A stretch of DNA of 64,000 bases, from assembly GCA_027490195.1 (NCBI GenBank), contig JAIXYN010000031.1:1-64000 (forward strand), in the 5' to 3' direction. Each line of letters starts with the position of its first letter. Within the stretch, counting starts at the first letter, position 1. Under the pieces are notes generated by a model. The model saw only the letters and a program-made list of their open reading frames with translations. It was not told the origin of the DNA and did no database searches. Below are positions 40,204-49,654 of the stretch, piece after piece. The stretch is from Verrucomicrobiaceae bacterium. GTDB taxonomy: Bacteria; Verrucomicrobiota; Verrucomicrobiia; Verrucomicrobiales; Verrucomicrobiaceae. The position numbers were made by a program, and so were the translations under genes.

Positions 40204-41028
40204 TTATTCGGGGCCAGGTTCATATTCACATCCATCTATGACGATAGGTGCCGGAGGTTCCGGCAGGGGTGTGGTGGTGGTAGCGGCATTATTATTGATG
40301 CCTGTGTTCAGGGTGTTGTCACGAATGACGATGTTACCTTTCACCAAGTCACCGCTCGTGAGCAGTTTCTGCTGCTCATAGATTGCTTGATCGATTTGAT
40401 ATTGATTCGGCTGGCTGGCATCCTTGGCGCTGATGAGCTTCGAGGTTTTGAGCAAGCGCTCAAGATCAACCGTCTGGACATCAGGCATCGTAGGGCTGCC
40501 ATCTTGCATTTCGATCATTTGGCCCGCTTTCAGCGTCTTAAATTCACTGCGGTCGTTGTTTAAAAAGATGGTGCACTCGCCTTCGATCACGATGAGTTTG
40601 ATGACGCCACCCGGGTGATATTCGATGAGAACCGTGGTGCCGGTGACCGCTGCGGTGACCCCCGCAGTGCGAATCTTGGCCCCGCCCTGATTCTTTGGCA
40701 CCTGCAGCATCATGGTGCCTTCATTCAGGTCCAGTGTGCGCGCTTCACCACGCAGGGTGAAACGGGAGTTGGCACCCAGACGGGTCAATGTTTTGTCAGG
40801 GAAGCGCAACTCGGCGCGGGATTCCTTGCCAGTGGCCACGGTGGTGACGGGGTCAATGTTCTGACCGACGGTGGCCGCTTTAGGCGCTGCCTCGCCTTTC
40901 AAAATTTGCACTTCATTGGTGAGTCGCGTGATTTCGGCACGGGTGAAACCTCCCGCGAAGGCAGGAGCGGCAAACCAGAGTGCCAAGCCGCATCCGGCGA
41001 GCCGTTGAAGAGGGGATATTGTTTTCAT
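40204..41028 (-). CDS. FecR-domain secreted protein
   Basis: The 274-residue protein has a signal peptide (LAGCGLALWFAAPAFA) and a FecR domain: VTTVATGKESRAELRFPDKTLTRLGANSRFTL ... GTMMLQVPKNQGGAKIRTAGVTAAVTGTTVLIEY ... EGECTIFLNN. A short coiled segment near 22-45 and a Thr/Pro-rich tail complete it. Here FecR stands without an ECF sigma partner; it sits behind an outer-membrane barrel gene and is divergent from a CHASE2 cyclase, a combination found in several phyla. It probably acts in the periplasm as a ligand-binding or scaffold unit. Confidence 0.85.
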   Translation of the reverse strand: MKTISPLQRLAGCGLALWFAAPAFAGGFTRAEITRLTNEVQILKGEAAPKAATVGQNIDPVTTVATGKESRAELRFPDKTLTRLGANSRFTLRGEARTLDLNEGTMMLQVPKNQGGAKIRTAGVTAAVTGTTVLIEYHPGGVIKLIVIEGECTIFLNNDRSEFKTLKAGQMIEMQDGSPTMPDVQTVDLERLLKTSKLISAKDASQPNQYQIDQAIYEQQKLLTSGDLVKGNIVIRDNTLNTGINNNAATTTTPLPEPPAPIVIDGCEYEPGPE

Positions 41029-41046
41029 CGCGTTTGATGTGCTGAA

Positions 41047-42000
41047 TTAAAATTGGATTTTAGCCATCAGGTTCAACCCACCGAGCTGGCTCTGATAATC
41101 AAAGAAGCTGTTGTTGCTGTTGTTGACCGTAAAGTAGTAGCCAGCACTGACCTCGAAGTTTTTACACACCTTGTAGGTCAGAGTGCTGCCCATGATCTGA
41201 AACCAGTCAGCGCGACCGCCAAAATTAAAGTAGTCGTAGTATGCCAGACGATAATTGGTGGAGAGCACCCACTTGCTGGAGAACTTCAGGCTGTGCCCGA
41301 GCTGCAGAGAGTGCTCATGACGCTGCAGTCGGCTGGGAGCAGCAGAAACCCCAAAACTGCTGCTGATGCCCGCATTGATGCTGTTCATGCGGTCGATCAG
41401 AAACGTTTTCTGCAATCCCACACGGATGTTATGGGCTTCATAGGTTGGGTCGCTGAATTGCCTGGTGATGCGCTGGTAGTAGTAGTGCAGGTGGAATACT
41501 GAATTTTTCAGTTCGGGCAGGATGGCCAACATGCCCAGACTAGCCTCAGCATTTTCGTAATTGAGCTGGTGCATGGAGTCATAACGGAACCAGTGCTGGC
41601 CTAGATAAGCGTCACCGTAGTAGCGGCCAGCAAGGCGCTGCTGCCAGCCGAGATTCACGCCCGTGGCAAGAAAGTAGTCCTGCGCTTTTTGGGTGGCCTG
41701 ATTGGCTGCGTTATCCGTCCAGTAGTAGCTGCTATCCAGCCAGAACTTGAAGGAATTCGGATTCACACGCGGCTTGAGCAGAAGCTGCTGTCCGAGATCG
41801 GAGTCGCCCGGAGAGCGGTTGGCAAAAGAGTTCTCGTCCTCAAGGCCTTCTGGCTGGTCTCCCGTGGACTGGCCGAGAGTACCCGTCTGCGTTGCCGTAG
41901 CTGCGCGAGCGGGGTCCAGTTGTGTTTGGGCTTGCAGGCTGCCGCCAAGAAAGGCTAGAACTCCCAGGAGAAGAAGAATTGAAGGAACACGAGAAAGCAT
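41047..42000 (-). CDS. Outer-membrane beta-barrel protein
   Basis: The 317-residue protein has a signal peptide (MLSRVPSILLLLGVLAFLGGSLQA) and then an Asn/Gln/Thr-rich region. From about residue 85 it shows alternating aromatic strands (FKFWLDSSYYWTD, YFLATGVNLGWQQRL, HYYYQRITRQF, NYRLAYYDYFNFG, ITLTYKV-like) and ends in KIQF, the aromatic C-terminal residue expected by the BAM complex. It is followed 18 bases later by the FecR gene. Confidence 0.75.
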   Translation of the reverse strand: MLSRVPSILLLLGVLAFLGGSLQAQTQLDPARAATATQTGTLGQSTGDQPEGLEDENSFANRSPGDSDLGQQLLLKPRVNPNSFKFWLDSSYYWTDNAANQATQKAQDYFLATGVNLGWQQRLAGRYYGDAYLGQHWFRYDSMHQLNYENAEASLGMLAILPELKNSVFHLHYYYQRITRQFSDPTYEAHNIRVGLQKTFLIDRMNSINAGISSSFGVSAAPSRLQRHEHSLQLGHSLKFSSKWVLSTNYRLAYYDYFNFGGRADWFQIMGSTLTYKVCKNFEVSAGYYFTVNNSNNSFFDYQSQLGGLNLMAKIQF

Positions 42001-42102
42001 GATGGAAAGCGTGAGTTCAGGATATTAATTTAGGCCTATTGGATTTGCGTTATAATACTTAGCATTTTCAATTCCAACGGCGCCAGTAGAATTGCCACCT
42101 TT

Positions 42103-44286
42103 TTGAAGAACCTGTCAACACCACCATCGTCACATGCCCGCCAGAGAGCCAAACAAGCTCCTCGTGGCCTCGGCGAGTTCCGCGTGATCTCTACTCTTGT
42201 GGTTTTATCCGCAGTTCTCGTGGCGCTGCTCTATGAGCTACCGGAGTCGCGCTTATGGTTGGAATCGCTTGAGCGGCTGACGCTGGACGCCCTGCACCGC
42301 AACGGCAGAAAGACGCCTGTGCGGGATGATCTGGTGGTGCTCGGAATCGATGACGCCAGTCTCAAGCTGGACGCCGCCTGGCCGGAAGACATTGAGGCGT
42401 CACCCACGCTTCAAGCGATGCAAAAACAGTGGCCCTGGCCGCGCCAAGCATGGGCGCATATTTTGGACCGCCTGTTCAAAGCCGGCGCACGCCAGGTCTT
42501 TATGGATGTCACCTTCAAGAGTCCCTCGGACCGTCCTGAAAACGACCTTGTGCTGCGCGAGGCCTTGGAACGTTATCGTGGCAAGGTGGTGCTGGGCATC
42601 AAATATGAAGACTCCACGGTTGGCGGAGCCACGGCCACTGCCCTCATGCTGCCGACCCCAGCCGTCACTGGACCCAACCCAGATACGGCGAATCTAGGGC
42701 TACTCACGCTCTGGCCTGATAGCGATGAATGCATCCGCAGCGTGCATTGGCAGGTCACGGCTGCCGAAGCCGAAGCCCTGCAAAGCGGCTTTGCGACCCT
42801 GCCAAATCCAACGGATGAACGGCATCCGGCCGCCAGCCTCGTGATGGCACGCAATATCACACCCATCGATCTGACGAAGCTGCCCAGCTCATCCCGTATC
42901 CGCTTTTGTGGTGCTGGGGCCTATCCAGCTTTTTCCCTGTTTGAAATGTTCATCCCAAGCATGTGGGAGGCAAATCTAGCCAAAGGGGAAGTGTTTCGTG
43001 GCAAAACCGTGCTCATCGGTGCCACCGCGACGGATCTGCAAGACATTCAGAAAACGCCCCTTGGCCAAATCGCAGGAGTGCAGGTGCATGCGCACGCGGT
43101 GACGGCACTGCTTTCGAATTCGTTCGTCCATGCAGCACCGCCTTGGTTTCGCGGGCTCAGCATCTTACTCGCGGCGCTGCTGGCCTGGTGCATTCTCTAC
43201 GGACTGCGAACCCCCATCCTGTGCGTGGTGGCATTGGCCGCTGCGGGCTTCATTTGGCAGTGGCTGTGCACGGGCTGTTTTGACTGGCTGGATGTGGAAT
43301 GCAGTTCCCAGCCGTTTCTCTTTGGGCTGTCTTTGAGTGGCATGACCGGACTGACCGGTAATCTGGTGCTGCAGCGGCGGGAATCGCGCAAGCTTCAGCG
43401 TTTTCTTACTCGCTACACAGCCCCTGAGTTTGTCGATGAGATGCTGGCTGACCGCGCCGGGCTCTACAGCACGCTCGGCGGCGTGGAACGCACGGTGACG
43501 ATCTTCTTCTCCGATGTGCGTGGCTTTACCAGCATGTCCGAAAACATGACGCCTAAGCAGGTGGTCACCCAGTTGAATCAATACCTCAGCCGCATGGTCG
43601 CCTGCGTGTTTCAAAATCGAGGATTGGTGGACAAATTCATTGGTGATGCCGTGATGGCTCTCTGGGGCAGTGCGAGCGCAATGGGAAATGAAGAGAGCTA
43701 CCGGCAAAACGCCATTCAGGCGGTGACCGCAGCGCTAGCCATGCGCAAGGCCTTGGAAGAGTTGAATGCTGGTTGGCGCGAGGAAGGCATCGGCGAGTTG
43801 AAATTTGGCATGGGCGTTCATCAGGGGGAGGTCATCGTCGGCAATATCGGCTCTGAGGCACCTTATGAAAAAATGGATCTCACGGTCATTGGGGATGCTG
43901 TGAATCTCGCTTCGCGCCTGGAAGGCATTACCAAACAGTATGGCGTTGATCTGATCGTGAGTGAGAGCGTTCGCTCCCATCTGTGCGACAGCTTTGTCTG
44001 CCGCTCGGCTGACCTTGTGGCAGTCAAAGGCAAAGCCAAACCCGTCGAGGTCTTCAGTGTGATCGGGCCACTTCAGGAAAACGAACCAGCAGGCTTGGCC
44101 GCCTATGAAAACGGCGTCCGGCTGTACCGTGCAGGAAGCTTTGCTGAAGCGATCACTGCCTTTGCCAAAGCCTGCCACGAAGGACTGAATGATTCGCTCA
44201 CGCAAATGTATCAGCAGCGCTGTGATGAATTGATCCGGGTCCCGCCTGCCGACTGGACTGGCGTGTACATCATGCAGTCCAAGTGA
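42103..44286 (+). CDS. CHASE2-domain adenylate/guanylate cyclase
   Basis: The 727-residue protein starts at a TTG. A first membrane helix (VISTLVVLSAVLVALLYEL) leads into a periplasmic CHASE2 sensor (about 60-345: VVLGIDDASL, WPWPRQAWAHILDRL, GKTVLIGATATDLQD). Two to three further helices (about 350-425) precede a class III cyclase domain (about 440-640: TIFFSDVRGFTSMSE, DKFIGDAVMALWG, VIGDAVNLASRLE). A short TPR-like tail ends the protein. It makes a cyclic nucleotide from ATP or GTP in response to an external signal. The divergent barrel and FecR genes probably belong to the same sensing unit. Confidence 0.9.
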   Translation: MKNLSTPPSSHARQRAKQAPRGLGEFRVISTLVVLSAVLVALLYELPESRLWLESLERLTLDALHRNGRKTPVRDDLVVLGIDDASLKLDAAWPEDIEASPTLQAMQKQWPWPRQAWAHILDRLFKAGARQVFMDVTFKSPSDRPENDLVLREALERYRGKVVLGIKYEDSTVGGATATALMLPTPAVTGPNPDTANLGLLTLWPDSDECIRSVHWQVTAAEAEALQSGFATLPNPTDERHPAASLVMARNITPIDLTKLPSSSRIRFCGAGAYPAFSLFEMFIPSMWEANLAKGEVFRGKTVLIGATATDLQDIQKTPLGQIAGVQVHAHAVTALLSNSFVHAAPPWFRGLSILLAALLAWCILYGLRTPILCVVALAAAGFIWQWLCTGCFDWLDVECSSQPFLFGLSLSGMTGLTGNLVLQRRESRKLQRFLTRYTAPEFVDEMLADRAGLYSTLGGVERTVTIFFSDVRGFTSMSENMTPKQVVTQLNQYLSRMVACVFQNRGLVDKFIGDAVMALWGSASAMGNEESYRQNAIQAVTAALAMRKALEELNAGWREEGIGELKFGMGVHQGEVIVGNIGSEAPYEKMDLTVIGDAVNLASRLEGITKQYGVDLIVSESVRSHLCDSFVCRSADLVAVKGKAKPVEVFSVIGPLQENEPAGLAAYENGVRLYRAGSFAEAITAFAKACHEGLNDSLTQMYQQRCDELIRVPPADWTGVYIMQSK

Positions 44287-44389
44287 AGCATTTCTCACCC
44301 GTTGCCTGCGCCACGCTTCATCACCACCAGCGCATCACCGGGCATCAGCATCGCGGTGGGGTTGAGATTCGAATCTTCGCCAACGCGGT

Positions 44390-45691
44390 TCACTTGACCC
44401 AGATCAGCACCGGCAAGGTCCCCGCTTTCAGGCTGGTATCGCCCGGCTTTACGCCTGCATCTGCTGCTTCACCAGGAATCAGCGGCATGCGTTCGCTGCG
44501 TAGGATCGTGGCACCGCCGAGTGCGAGGGGCAGCACCACGTCATTCTTGCTCGCATGCCACGCAGCAAAGACGCGCGGAGCGTCGGGTTTTTCAGAGCTG
44601 AACTCGAATAGGTAGCCGTCTTGCTCGGATTTCAGCAGCGCATGAGTGAAGCGATAGTCCGCGAGATGTTTGAGCATCCAGGCGACGGCGTGATACGCTG
44701 GCTTCGGCTGGTAGTTTCGCGTGATGCCGGAGCAGGCATGAAAGGCTGGCTTGTCTTCGTCATTGAAGAAATACAGGAAGGCTTTGTCGATGCCCATCTC
44801 GGCAAAGAGCAGATAGCTTCGCACGATCCACATCGCCTGCTCTTCATCGGAGCAGGTGATGAACTTCGCCATTTCCCCCTTCGGGTCCGGCTTCTGCGTG
44901 CTGCAGTCCCAGCCGAACTCGCTCACCCACATCTCACGCTTCGGCGCATGCGCATTGCGCCAGTCGAGCATGTCCTGAATGTGGCTCAGATATGGCACGG
45001 TCTTGTCTTCTGGAAAGCTGCGCCGCCATGTCGGCCAGCCATCCTTGATCGCGTAGCGATGAATGCGCAGCACATCAATCAGCGGCAGATGGGGTTTGAA
45101 AATGGCGGCTCCTTTCCAATATCGATCACTGCCGCCGGCCTCGGTGTTGCAGGTGGCGATTTTGAGCTGCGAATTTCCTTCACGAATGCCCTCTGCCATC
45201 GCCTGAAAAATGCGCAGATAGGTCGCATCATCAAGCAGGCCCGGCTCATTGCCGAGTTCCACCCATTCGACAAACGGATACTTGCCGCCTGGCCCGAAGT
45301 TCATCGCAAACCCCTTCGCGTAGGCGCGTGCATCGCGCTCGATGTCCTTCCAGTCCTCACGCTTGATGTCATCAAACTGCAGGCACACGCTGATGCGCAG
45401 CCCGTGCTTGTGCCAGTCACCGTACACTTTTTCCCATGACACCCGGTTTTTCGCAAATGGCCACTCCGGCATGACCGACGTGTCCGCGCCCAGATCCCAC
45501 TTCACCGGGTGGTAATCCCGCACGATACGGCATACCGGCGCATACAGCTCCGGTTTGAAATTCACGGTATGACCGCACAGACCGACGAAATCACGAAACA
45601 AGGGCCGCTCCACCGGCTGGGCAGCAACTTGGGTGATGGCTCCCAGTGCAGCAAGCACCAGCGCGAAACATGGGAAAAAGGGAATCTGCAT
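44390..45691 (-). CDS. Glycoside hydrolase, clan A (GH39-like)
   Basis: The ATG at 45691 gives a signal peptide (MQIPFFPCFALVLAALGAITQVAA) and a 433-residue enzyme; earlier in-frame residues look random. The (beta/alpha)8 signature of clan A is visible: VEWVELGNEPGLLDD (acid/base Glu) and MWVSEFGWD (nucleophile Glu). DVLRIHRYAIKDGWPTW lies between. The substrate is unknown; GH39 and related families attack xylosides and other plant or algal glycans. It is divergent from the beta-lactamase-fold gene. Confidence 0.75.
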   Translation of the reverse strand: MQIPFFPCFALVLAALGAITQVAAQPVERPLFRDFVGLCGHTVNFKPELYAPVCRIVRDYHPVKWDLGADTSVMPEWPFAKNRVSWEKVYGDWHKHGLRISVCLQFDDIKREDWKDIERDARAYAKGFAMNFGPGGKYPFVEWVELGNEPGLLDDATYLRIFQAMAEGIREGNSQLKIATCNTEAGGSDRYWKGAAIFKPHLPLIDVLRIHRYAIKDGWPTWRRSFPEDKTVPYLSHIQDMLDWRNAHAPKREMWVSEFGWDCSTQKPDPKGEMAKFITCSDEEQAMWIVRSYLLFAEMGIDKAFLYFFNDEDKPAFHACSGITRNYQPKPAYHAVAWMLKHLADYRFTHALLKSEQDGYLFEFSSEKPDAPRVFAAWHASKNDVVLPLALGGATILRSERMPLIPGEAADAGVKPGDTSLKAGTLPVLIWVK

Positions 45692-45806
45692 AAGCCGGAG
45701 AATGCCGTGTTTGCTTTTTCGTGTCACGGTTTTATCGCCGGGGCGGATTAAACAATCTTCTGACATTTTCCCTCTGGCAGACCTTCGAGAAGGAGCGCAA
45801 TCTTGC

Positions 45807-46673
45807 ATGATGTCCGAGGATGTTTCTTCATCGACTTCAGAGACACGCCGCACCTGGCTGCAGCGTGGCCTGCTGGCATTGCCTGCCTCGCTTGCCGGCT
45901 GTGTGGCACCCGCCACCTCGGTGCTGGGTGTCTCCGCACGCAAAACGCGTGCCCAGTGGGAGTATCACAATCGCTTCCTCGCCTCGGGTGCCCGGCTGCG
46001 ATTTCGCTCTCATAGTGCGCATGGCAGGCCCTTCACAGCGGGCATGGAGTCTGTGTATCGCACTCACAAGCGTGATCCGCGCATTGGCTATGCGGTCAAA
46101 AATCTCGCGACAGGTCATTACCTCGCTGAGTTCCAAGCCGACAAGCTCTTCGTGGGCGGGTCAATGCCCAAACCCGCGGTGGCCGCAGTGCTGCTGGAGA
46201 AGCGCCGTGGGAATCTGACACGCGAAGAGTTTCAGAACATCGTGTATGCCTGTGATCAGAGCATCAACGCCTCCTGGTACTACCTGATGGCCCGGCTCAC
46301 GCATGCCGATGAGCAGTTCTTCGAGCAGAAATACCATCTGCCGAATGTGGAGATCCTCAGCAACTGGCAGTCACCGCGCTTTTACGCGGAGTTTTACGAG
46401 CGCTGCGTGAACTACCGCTTCGAGTATGGCTGCGAGCTGCTGCTGGAGGCAATGCGGCGCGATCAGTACGGCCTTGGCCGCTGGGTCATGCCCGCCAGCA
46501 TCACGTACATCGGCGGCAAGACGGGCAACTACGGCGAATGGGATCACGAGTCGCTGTTCTTTTATTACCGCAACACGCCGTACGCGATTGTGCTCTACAC
46601 CCGTGGCAACTTCGCTGGTGGCAACCAGCTAGGGTGCATGATGGGCGGCCTGTTCCACGAATATTGCGCGTGA
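45807..46673 (+). CDS. Serine beta-lactamase-fold protein (class A-like)
   Basis: The 288-residue protein has a Tat-like leader with a lipobox-like LAGC (RRTWLQRGLLALPASLAGC). All three motifs of the penicilloyl-serine family are present: SMPK (119-122), SIN (152-154) and KTG (238-240). This marks it as a probable beta-lactamase or DD-peptidase exported to the periplasm. The omega-loop glutamate of class A enzymes is not obvious, so beta-lactam hydrolysis cannot be assumed. The start is one of two adjacent ATGs. Confidence 0.75.
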   Translation: MMSEDVSSSTSETRRTWLQRGLLALPASLAGCVAPATSVLGVSARKTRAQWEYHNRFLASGARLRFRSHSAHGRPFTAGMESVYRTHKRDPRIGYAVKNLATGHYLAEFQADKLFVGGSMPKPAVAAVLLEKRRGNLTREEFQNIVYACDQSINASWYYLMARLTHADEQFFEQKYHLPNVEILSNWQSPRFYAEFYERCVNYRFEYGCELLLEAMRRDQYGLGRWVMPASITYIGGKTGNYGEWDHESLFFYYRNTPYAIVLYTRGNFAGGNQLGCMMGGLFHEYCA

Positions 46674-46698
46674 GCTTCACGGCTTGAGCCGGTCAGCT

Positions 46699-46986
46699 TT
46701 AGCGTTCCTTTTCCGGCAGCACCTCTACTTGGATGTCCCGCACTTCGAGAGAAGCCGTCGAGGCAGGTGGAGCAGGCTCCAGCCAGATGTCGCGTTTGGT
46801 CCCAGACGAAAGCTTGCGCCGCAGGGTGTAATACAGGGCCGCAACGGCGGAAACCGCCAGACCTCCCACGGCCACCGCAGCACCGACCATCAGCACAAAT
46901 GCGATGAGACCTATGGCCACGACCGCAATCACACCCAGCAGCAGCATGGCAGGCAGTCCCCGGATTTGGAATGTCCTCGGTCTCAT
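46699..46986 (-). CDS. Small two-helix membrane protein
   Basis: The 95-residue protein has a long hydrophobic region (LPAMLLLGVIAVVAIGLIAFVLMVGAAVAVGGLAVSAVAALYY; two helices) and a charged C-terminal tail with acidic strands (ASLEVRDIQVEVLP). Function unknown. It is convergent with the beta-lactamase-fold gene. Confidence 0.55.
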   Translation of the reverse strand: MRPRTFQIRGLPAMLLLGVIAVVAIGLIAFVLMVGAAVAVGGLAVSAVAALYYTLRRKLSSGTKRDIWLEPAPPASTASLEVRDIQVEVLPEKER

Positions 46987-47055
46987 GGGCGTAACATGCG
47001 GCCTGTGCCAGGGATGACAACTCAGATATGACTCTTAGTGGTTCCAGAACCCGGG

Positions 47056-48534
47056 CTACTTTGTAGTCACTCCCGCCTCACCCACTTCCCAGCCAAGGCC
47101 GCCTGCACGAATGGCCACGGCAGTGGCATTGTCCGGCCATGGGGCGCTGAGCTGGTCTTTGAAATAGGTTTCCCAGGTGATCCATTTGCCGTTGATCTGC
47201 GCCTGCATCACCCACCAGCGCGTGGCGTTCATCCAGCGTATGTCACTGTGCTGCCAGGCGACCGTGAGCTTGCCGCCGGGCGTGATTTTGCCAACGGCAG
47301 GGGCGGGTAGCTGCGACTGGCTGAGCCATGGCGATGCCGGCGGGATAGCATGCGAGGTGTAAGCGCGCTGCTTGGTGTACGTGCCGAGCTTGCCGAGGTC
47401 CTTGTGCAGGGAGCCAAAGTTCCAGTGAAAGTGGCCGGGGGTCATTTTCAGGCCGCGCTCACGCAGCACGCTCATCTGGTGGAGGATCTCGCCCGCATTG
47501 CGGTCATCACCGACCTTGGAAGAGTTCATTCCGGGCCAGATGTGGCGGCCCTGGGTGTTCTGCTCCAGCCACCAGTCGTAGTAGGTGATGAAGCCGAGCT
47601 TCGGGCGGTCAATCGTCCAGTAGAGCTGCGGCGTGAGGTAGTCCACCCAGCCCTGCTGCAGCCACTTGCGCGAGTCCGCGCCGAGATCTTCAAAGGGATC
47701 CAAGCCACCACCGGTGCCTTCAGGAAAATTGGGCCGCCACAAACCGAAGGGGCTGATGCCAAACTTCACGTGCCGCTTCTCCGCCTTGATGCCCTCGTAG
47801 ATGAGGCGCACGGTCTCATCCACATTCTGCCGCCGCCATGCCGTGAGCTCCAGCGCGCCGCCAGCCGCTTTGTAGCGCGCATAGGTGTTGCTGTCGGGAA
47901 ACTCGATCTTCTTTTTGGCCGCATCCGTGAGCGGATACGGGTAAAAGTAATCGTCGATGTGAATGCCATCCACATCGTAGCGGCGCGTGACATCCATGAT
48001 CACCGCGATGGCCTGCGCGCGCACCTCGGGGATGCCAGGGTCCATCCACGTGTCAGGGCCGTATTTCATCGTCCATTCGGGATGTTTGCGCACGATGTGA
48101 CCCGCGCTGGGCGCACGCTTCTCTCCGGCAAGGGCACGAAAGGGATTGAACCAAGCATGCAGTTCCATGCCGTGCTTGTGCGCTTCCTGCACCGCAAACT
48201 CCAGGGGGTCCCACAAAGGCGAGGGTGCCACACCCATCTGTCCCGTCAGGAAAGGCGACCAGGGTTCAATTTGCGAGGGATACATGGCATCGCCCGCCGG
48301 ACGCACCTGAAAGATGAGGGCGTTCAGGCCCACGTCCGCCGCTGAGACGATGAGCGTCTTCAACTGCTCCTTCTGTTTCGCCACCGGCAGCCCCGGCTCG
48401 CTGGGCCAGTTGATGCAATGCACCGTCGCAAGCCATGATCCACGCAGCTCCCGCGCCGGCAGCGGCACGCTGGTCTGGGCGTGCAGCGTGACGGTGAGCA
48501 GCAAAGAGATCGGAAGCAGAAATTTCAAAAGCAT
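47056..48534 (-). CDS. Glycosyl-hydrolase-like 10 (DUF187) family protein
   Basis: The ATG at 48534 gives a signal peptide (MLLKFLLPISLLLTVTLHA) and an SD-like GAGGG before it; a TTG at 48543 is the alternative. The GHL10 fold is clear: RELRGSWLATVHCINWP, IFQVRPAGDAMYPS, HAWFNPFRAL, GIHIDDYFYP (Asp pair), KFGISPFGLWRP and WVDYLTPQLYWTI. Members such as YngK and digestive lipoproteins cleave glycans in the periplasm or at the surface. About 490 residues, the usual length. Confidence 0.85.
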   Translation of the reverse strand: MLLKFLLPISLLLTVTLHAQTSVPLPARELRGSWLATVHCINWPSEPGLPVAKQKEQLKTLIVSAADVGLNALIFQVRPAGDAMYPSQIEPWSPFLTGQMGVAPSPLWDPLEFAVQEAHKHGMELHAWFNPFRALAGEKRAPSAGHIVRKHPEWTMKYGPDTWMDPGIPEVRAQAIAVIMDVTRRYDVDGIHIDDYFYPYPLTDAAKKKIEFPDSNTYARYKAAGGALELTAWRRQNVDETVRLIYEGIKAEKRHVKFGISPFGLWRPNFPEGTGGGLDPFEDLGADSRKWLQQGWVDYLTPQLYWTIDRPKLGFITYYDWWLEQNTQGRHIWPGMNSSKVGDDRNAGEILHQMSVLRERGLKMTPGHFHWNFGSLHKDLGKLGTYTKQRAYTSHAIPPASPWLSQSQLPAPAVGKITPGGKLTVAWQHSDIRWMNATRWWVMQAQINGKWITWETYFKDQLSAPWPDNATAVAIRAGGLGWEVGEAGVTTK

Positions 48535-48606
48535 GGCCCTCAAGAAAACGCTTCACGAACGATGTGTCGCTGAATTTTTCCAAAGTGTGCCGTATTGATG
48601 CACTGC

Positions 48607-49626
48607 ATGTCATTCCGAACACTTTCCAACCTCGCCCTGGCACTCATTCTGGCCTCCTGCTCGTCCCAGCGCTCACCGATTGTTCCCGGTGCCAAACCCA
48701 AGGACCATGGAGCTATTGGCGCAACCGAAGGCCCGGCTTGGAAAGACGGCTCACTCTATTTCACCGACGGTAAGCACATCAACCGCATGGCGCCGGATGG
48801 AAAGACCACCGTCTTCCGCCACAATGCCTCCAACGGCCTGCTCTTCGACAAAGAAGGTCGCCTCATCGCCTGCGAGTCCGGCCTGCGCCGTGTGACGCGC
48901 ACAGAGAAAGACGGCAGCATCACCGTGCTGGCGGATCGGTTTGAAGGGAAGCGCTTCAACTCACCGAATGATCTCTGCATGGATTCGAAGGGGCGGATCT
49001 ATTTTACGGACCCCCGCTATGGACCGCGCACGGGGATGGAGATCTGGGAAACACGCGTCGGCAAGTACGGTCCAGCATCGAAAGCCGGATCCAATATCGA
49101 ATTTGTCGAAGGCGTCTATCGCATCAACCGTGAGGCCAAATTACCTGATGGTCTTTGCGCTTTCGCCTATGAGATTCCCAACGTTGATCGCATCCATTGC
49201 GACGGTTCCGAACGCCCCAACGGCATCCTCATCTCGCCAGACGACCAGTATCTCTACATCGCCGACAACAATAACAACACCCACGGCGGCTCCCGCAAAC
49301 TCCTGCGCTACTCACTCGACAAAAATGGCGACGTCAAACCCGGCTCACGCAAAGTCATCTTCGACTGGAAAGACGGCCGCGGCCCCGATGGTATGAAGAT
49401 GGACAGCGCCGGCCGCATCTCCGTGGCCGCAGGTACGAACAAACCCACCGAGTTCGAAACCACGCGCTTCAAGGCGGGTTGCTACATCCTCTCTCCCTCC
49501 GGCCGCCTGCTCGATTTCATCCCCGTCGGTCCTGATGAGTGCTGCAACTGCGCTTTCGGAGGGAAGGACGGCAAGACGCTTTTCATCACCTCAGGCAGTC
49601 ATCTCTGGAGTGTGCCGCTCCGTTGA
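48607..49626 (+). CDS. SMP-30/gluconolactonase-type lipoprotein
   Basis: The protein begins with a lipoprotein signal (SNLALALILASC; Cys near residue 17). It continues as a beta-propeller of the SMP-30 family: GATEGPAWKDGSLYFTDG, NGLLFDKEGRLIACE, NSPNDLCMDSKGRIYFTDPRYG, PNGILISPDDQYLYIADN, GPDGMKMDSAGRISVA. The Glu, Asn and Asp metal ligands are in these segments. Such enzymes hydrolyse sugar lactones. In-frame starts at 48595 (TTG) and 48598 (ATG) are possible. The DUF1552 gene follows after 28 bases. Confidence 0.85.
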   Translation: MSFRTLSNLALALILASCSSQRSPIVPGAKPKDHGAIGATEGPAWKDGSLYFTDGKHINRMAPDGKTTVFRHNASNGLLFDKEGRLIACESGLRRVTRTEKDGSITVLADRFEGKRFNSPNDLCMDSKGRIYFTDPRYGPRTGMEIWETRVGKYGPASKAGSNIEFVEGVYRINREAKLPDGLCAFAYEIPNVDRIHCDGSERPNGILISPDDQYLYIADNNNNTHGGSRKLLRYSLDKNGDVKPGSRKVIFDWKDGRGPDGMKMDSAGRISVAAGTNKPTEFETTRFKAGCYILSPSGRLLDFIPVGPDECCNCAFGGKDGKTLFITSGSHLWSVPLR

Positions 49627-49654
49627 ACTCCGCCACTTTCCGCTTCTCCGTTTT

